Shown here: positions 61,747-64,000 of the stretch, piece by piece | Position numbering within the stretch: the stretch's first letter is position 1 | How the letters are laid out: every line of letters begins with the position of its first letter | IMG/VR virus record: IMGVR_UViG_3300014720_000014 | Span: 62,001-126,000 of that record | Length of the DNA stretch: 64,000 bases | Origin: a virus | Strand: one strand, 5' to 3' | Program-made: the position numbers and the translations under genes | Notes under the pieces: generated by a model | Told to the model about the DNA's origin: nothing | Databases searched by the model: none | What the model saw: only the letters and a program-made list of their open reading frames with translations

Positions 61747-64000
61747 ATGGCAGAATTTAAATTAGGTAGAATTAGATTTGTATGGAAAGGTGCATGGGCT
61801 ACCGCTACCACCTATTACAAAGACGATGTAATTAGATTTGGTGGCAAGGTTTATCTATGCGCCATAGGTCATACAGCGTCTGCTGATTTTAACACAGATC
61901 TTGATGTCAGTCCTAGCAAATGGAGTTTAATGAGCGACGGACAAAGATGGAGAGATGAATGGACTACCTCAACTACATATGAAGAAGGGGATCTTGTCAA
62001 GTATGGCGGCACTGTATACATCTGTATCGATGGCCATGTTTCTGCTGCCACAGCTAGCCTAGGACTTGAAAATAATTCTTCAGACTGGAACACGTATGTT
62101 GAAGGATTTGATTGGAAAAATGATTGGTCTATTTCAACTAGATACAAATTCAACGACATAGTTAGATACAGCGGTATCAATTATGTCTGTATAACTGGAC
62201 ATACTTCGGCCGGTACTGCTTCGGCAGGATTAGAAGTCGATAGTGCAAGTTGGCAAGTTTTTACTCAAGGTCAAGAATATAAAGGAACTTGGGGTGCGGC
62301 CTTAAGATACAAATTAAATGATATTGTTAAATATGGCGCTGGACTATGGATATGTACTACTCCCCATACATCAGCGGTATTTTCTACAGATATTTCAAAT
62401 TGGACTCAATTTGTTGAAGGATTTGAGTTTGAAAATGATTGGAATTCTGGCACAGTATATCAGCCAGGCGATATCGTCAAATACGGCGGATATCAATATG
62501 TTGCTAAAACTGTACACAATAACAGTAATCCTATCACAGGCACAGCTAATTGGGATTTATTTTCTCAAGGGCTAAAATATCAATCTGATTGGTCAAACAC
62601 CACATCATATAAAATCGGCGAAGTTGTAAAACTAAACGGATACATTTATCTTGCTACAGTAGACAGTCCAGCATATTCATTGACCGTAACTGCAGTTGAC
62701 GGTATAACCGATAGATTCACTACCAGTGATACCACAGGTCTAGTAGCAGGAATGACAGTAAGATTTATCGGATCGACATTTGGCGGAGTGTTTACTGGCG
62801 GAAGATATTATATTAGACAGGTAGTAAACGGAACCCAATTTACTATTTCAACCACATCTGGCGGATCACTGTTTAATGCATCGGCAGGTGCAGGATCAAT
62901 GACTGCTAATATCTCGGCAGAACCTCCAAACTCTAGCTATTGGAATACTTTGTCCACAGGAATATATTGGAGAGGAGAGTGGACCGATGATACAGAATAC
63001 AATGTAGGCGATGCTGTTAGATATAATGCCAGTTCTTATATTTGTACATTATCCCATAGGTCCGAAGGCGATGATGGATCTACATTAGGCACAGCAGGAG
63101 GCGGCCAAGCCAATAGCAGACCTGACTTAGATACTGCAGGTACATATTGGAGTTTATTATCTAGCGGTAGTGAAACTGAAATATTAACCACAGTAGGCGA
63201 TCTAGTTTATTACGGCGGAGCAGGACCTACCAGATTACCAGTAGGTACAGAAGGCCAGATTTTAAGAGTAGGCTCAGCCGGTGTTCCTGAATGGGTAACA
63301 TGGGGTAAGACTGATAATGTTTACTACGTGTCTACGATTGGAGAAGATAGACCCTTCCCAGCCTGCGGTGCAACGTTGGACAAACCATGGGCATCGATAC
63401 GCTATGCCTGCGAGCAAGTAGAAAAAGGACCAAGAAATCCTAATTCACAACACTTATTAGAACTTAATAGAGCTTTTTTACAAAAAGAAATTACTGCTTG
63501 GATCAGGTATCAAATTACCAATAGTATCGCTCCTTTCACTCCCGCTTTTGATTACGACGAATACAAATGCGAGCGAGATGTAGGATTCATAATCGATAGA
63601 TTGATCTGGGATATAGGGCATGGCGGCAATTTGAAAATACGATCTGCAGCACTAAGTTTCGTAGGAGCATTCGGTGAAGACGGCGAATTCAGTAGCCCTG
63701 TGGAAAATGCAACTTATGTCACATTAGCAGCGGAAGCAGATGAAGGCATAGCAGCCTACGAATATCTAAAAACCATAGTAGCAGACGTATTAGCTAACGA
63801 AGAACCATCTATAGTTTATCAAACTTTGGCCTTAGATTCCTCTGCTGTGGTTAGTCAATATATTAATACAGACTATGTAGCCGAATCTGGAATTACTGAT
63901 ACCACGGATGCACTTATAGACATAGTTATTACAGCATTAACAGATCAAGATTCAAGCAATGTTCCTGCTAGGGTGGTTCCAAATAACTCTATTCTAGTAA
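61747..64000 (+). CDS. Large fibre/adhesin, paralogue of the preceding gene (runs off right edge)
   Basis: The frame is open from the ATG at 61747 (after CGGAG) to the window edge, at least 751 residues, with no stop in view. MAEFKLGRIRFVWKGAWATA parallels MAEFKITRFRYTWREAWSGS of the preceding gene. Residues 1-470 hold seven CBM5/12-like modules (DEWTTSTTYEEGDLVKYGGT, NDWSISTRYKFNDIVRYSGI, NDWNSGTVYQPGDIVKYGGY). The sixth contains an 80-residue insert (about 311-395, YYIRQVVNGTQFTISTTSGG). The region from about residue 520 (VYYVSTIGEDRPFPACGATL) begins the beta-helix-like domain seen in the paralogue. The end is missing, so tip domains are unknown. Confidence 0.75.
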   Translation, partial: MAEFKLGRIRFVWKGAWATATTYYKDDVIRFGGKVYLCAIGHTASADFNTDLDVSPSKWSLMSDGQRWRDEWTTSTTYEEGDLVKYGGTVYICIDGHVSAATASLGLENNSSDWNTYVEGFDWKNDWSISTRYKFNDIVRYSGINYVCITGHTSAGTASAGLEVDSASWQVFTQGQEYKGTWGAALRYKLNDIVKYGAGLWICTTPHTSAVFSTDISNWTQFVEGFEFENDWNSGTVYQPGDIVKYGGYQYVAKTVHNNSNPITGTANWDLFSQGLKYQSDWSNTTSYKIGEVVKLNGYIYLATVDSPAYSLTVTAVDGITDRFTTSDTTGLVAGMTVRFIGSTFGGVFTGGRYYIRQVVNGTQFTISTTSGGSLFNASAGAGSMTANISAEPPNSSYWNTLSTGIYWRGEWTDDTEYNVGDAVRYNASSYICTLSHRSEGDDGSTLGTAGGGQANSRPDLDTAGTYWSLLSSGSETEILTTVGDLVYYGGAGPTRLPVGTEGQILRVGSAGVPEWVTWGKTDNVYYVSTIGEDRPFPACGATLDKPWASIRYACEQVEKGPRNPNSQHLLELNRAFLQKEITAWIRYQITNSIAPFTPAFDYDEYKCERDVGFIIDRLIWDIGHGGNLKIRSAALSFVGAFGEDGEFSSPVENATYVTLAAEADEGIAAYEYLKTIVADVLANEEPSIVYQTLALDSSAVVSQYINTDYVAESGITDTTDALIDIVITALTDQDSSNVPARVVPNNSILV

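Noticed and set aside
1-64000. CRISPR arrays, insertion sequences, attachment sites, tRNA genes and integrase
   Set aside because: No spaced direct repeats, transposase motifs, integrase motifs or tRNA-like sequences were seen on either strand.

Overview
This window is part of the genome of a T4-like myovirus (contractile-tailed phage), most like the T4-like phages of marine and freshwater bacteria. Many proteins follow the T4 plan: late sigma factor gp55, recombination nuclease gp47/gp46, baseplate gp6, gp25, gp5, gp53, gp48 and gp26, portal gp20, protease gp21, scaffold gp22 and capsid gp23. The fibre proteins are very long and modular, the DNA is A+T-rich, and late-type TATAAATA boxes recur before genes. 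No host, lysogeny, tRNA, CRISPR or insertion-sequence gene was recognised, so the host cannot be named.

Positions 1-33322 form one leftward block of baseplate and fibre genes. Read in transcription order from 33322 it gives gp48, gp53, an 860-residue hub-like protein, gp5, gp25, gp6, a 4733-residue giant, a small structural protein, a collar-domain fibre (gp12-like), three further fibres sharing its N-terminal module, a smaller structural protein and a gene cut by the window edge. The giant carries an FG-GAP-like beta-propeller with carbohydrate-binding-like modules inserted between its blades.

Positions 33407-37734 are rightward: gp55, gp47, gp46, a small basic Hc1-like protein and a GIY-YIG-type protein, partly overlapping by ATGA. 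About 500 bases without a convincing gene follow (37735-38242), rich in hairpins, two with GNRA tetraloops. Two proteins then start with what looks like a T4 capsid-targeting peptide. A small leftward island (gp26 and a 67-residue protein) faces them, and divergent late promoters at 40799-40826 separate it from the next genes.

Positions 40852-50226 are the rightward head block: probable tape measure, portal, a small core-like protein, a protein of unknown function with a GNG motif, an acidic core protein, protease, scaffold and major capsid, closed by a strong terminator. From 50294 to the right edge lie small structural proteins and fibre-like proteins, including two paralogous pairs. The last two genes are large fibres that begin with seven carbohydrate-binding-like modules each; the first also has a sialidase-like Asp-box propeller, and the second runs off the window.

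The most unusual points are the candidate injected internal head proteins, the structured gene-free region, the propellers and binding modules shared by fibre genes on both strands, and a G+C-rich patch at the start of one fibre gene.
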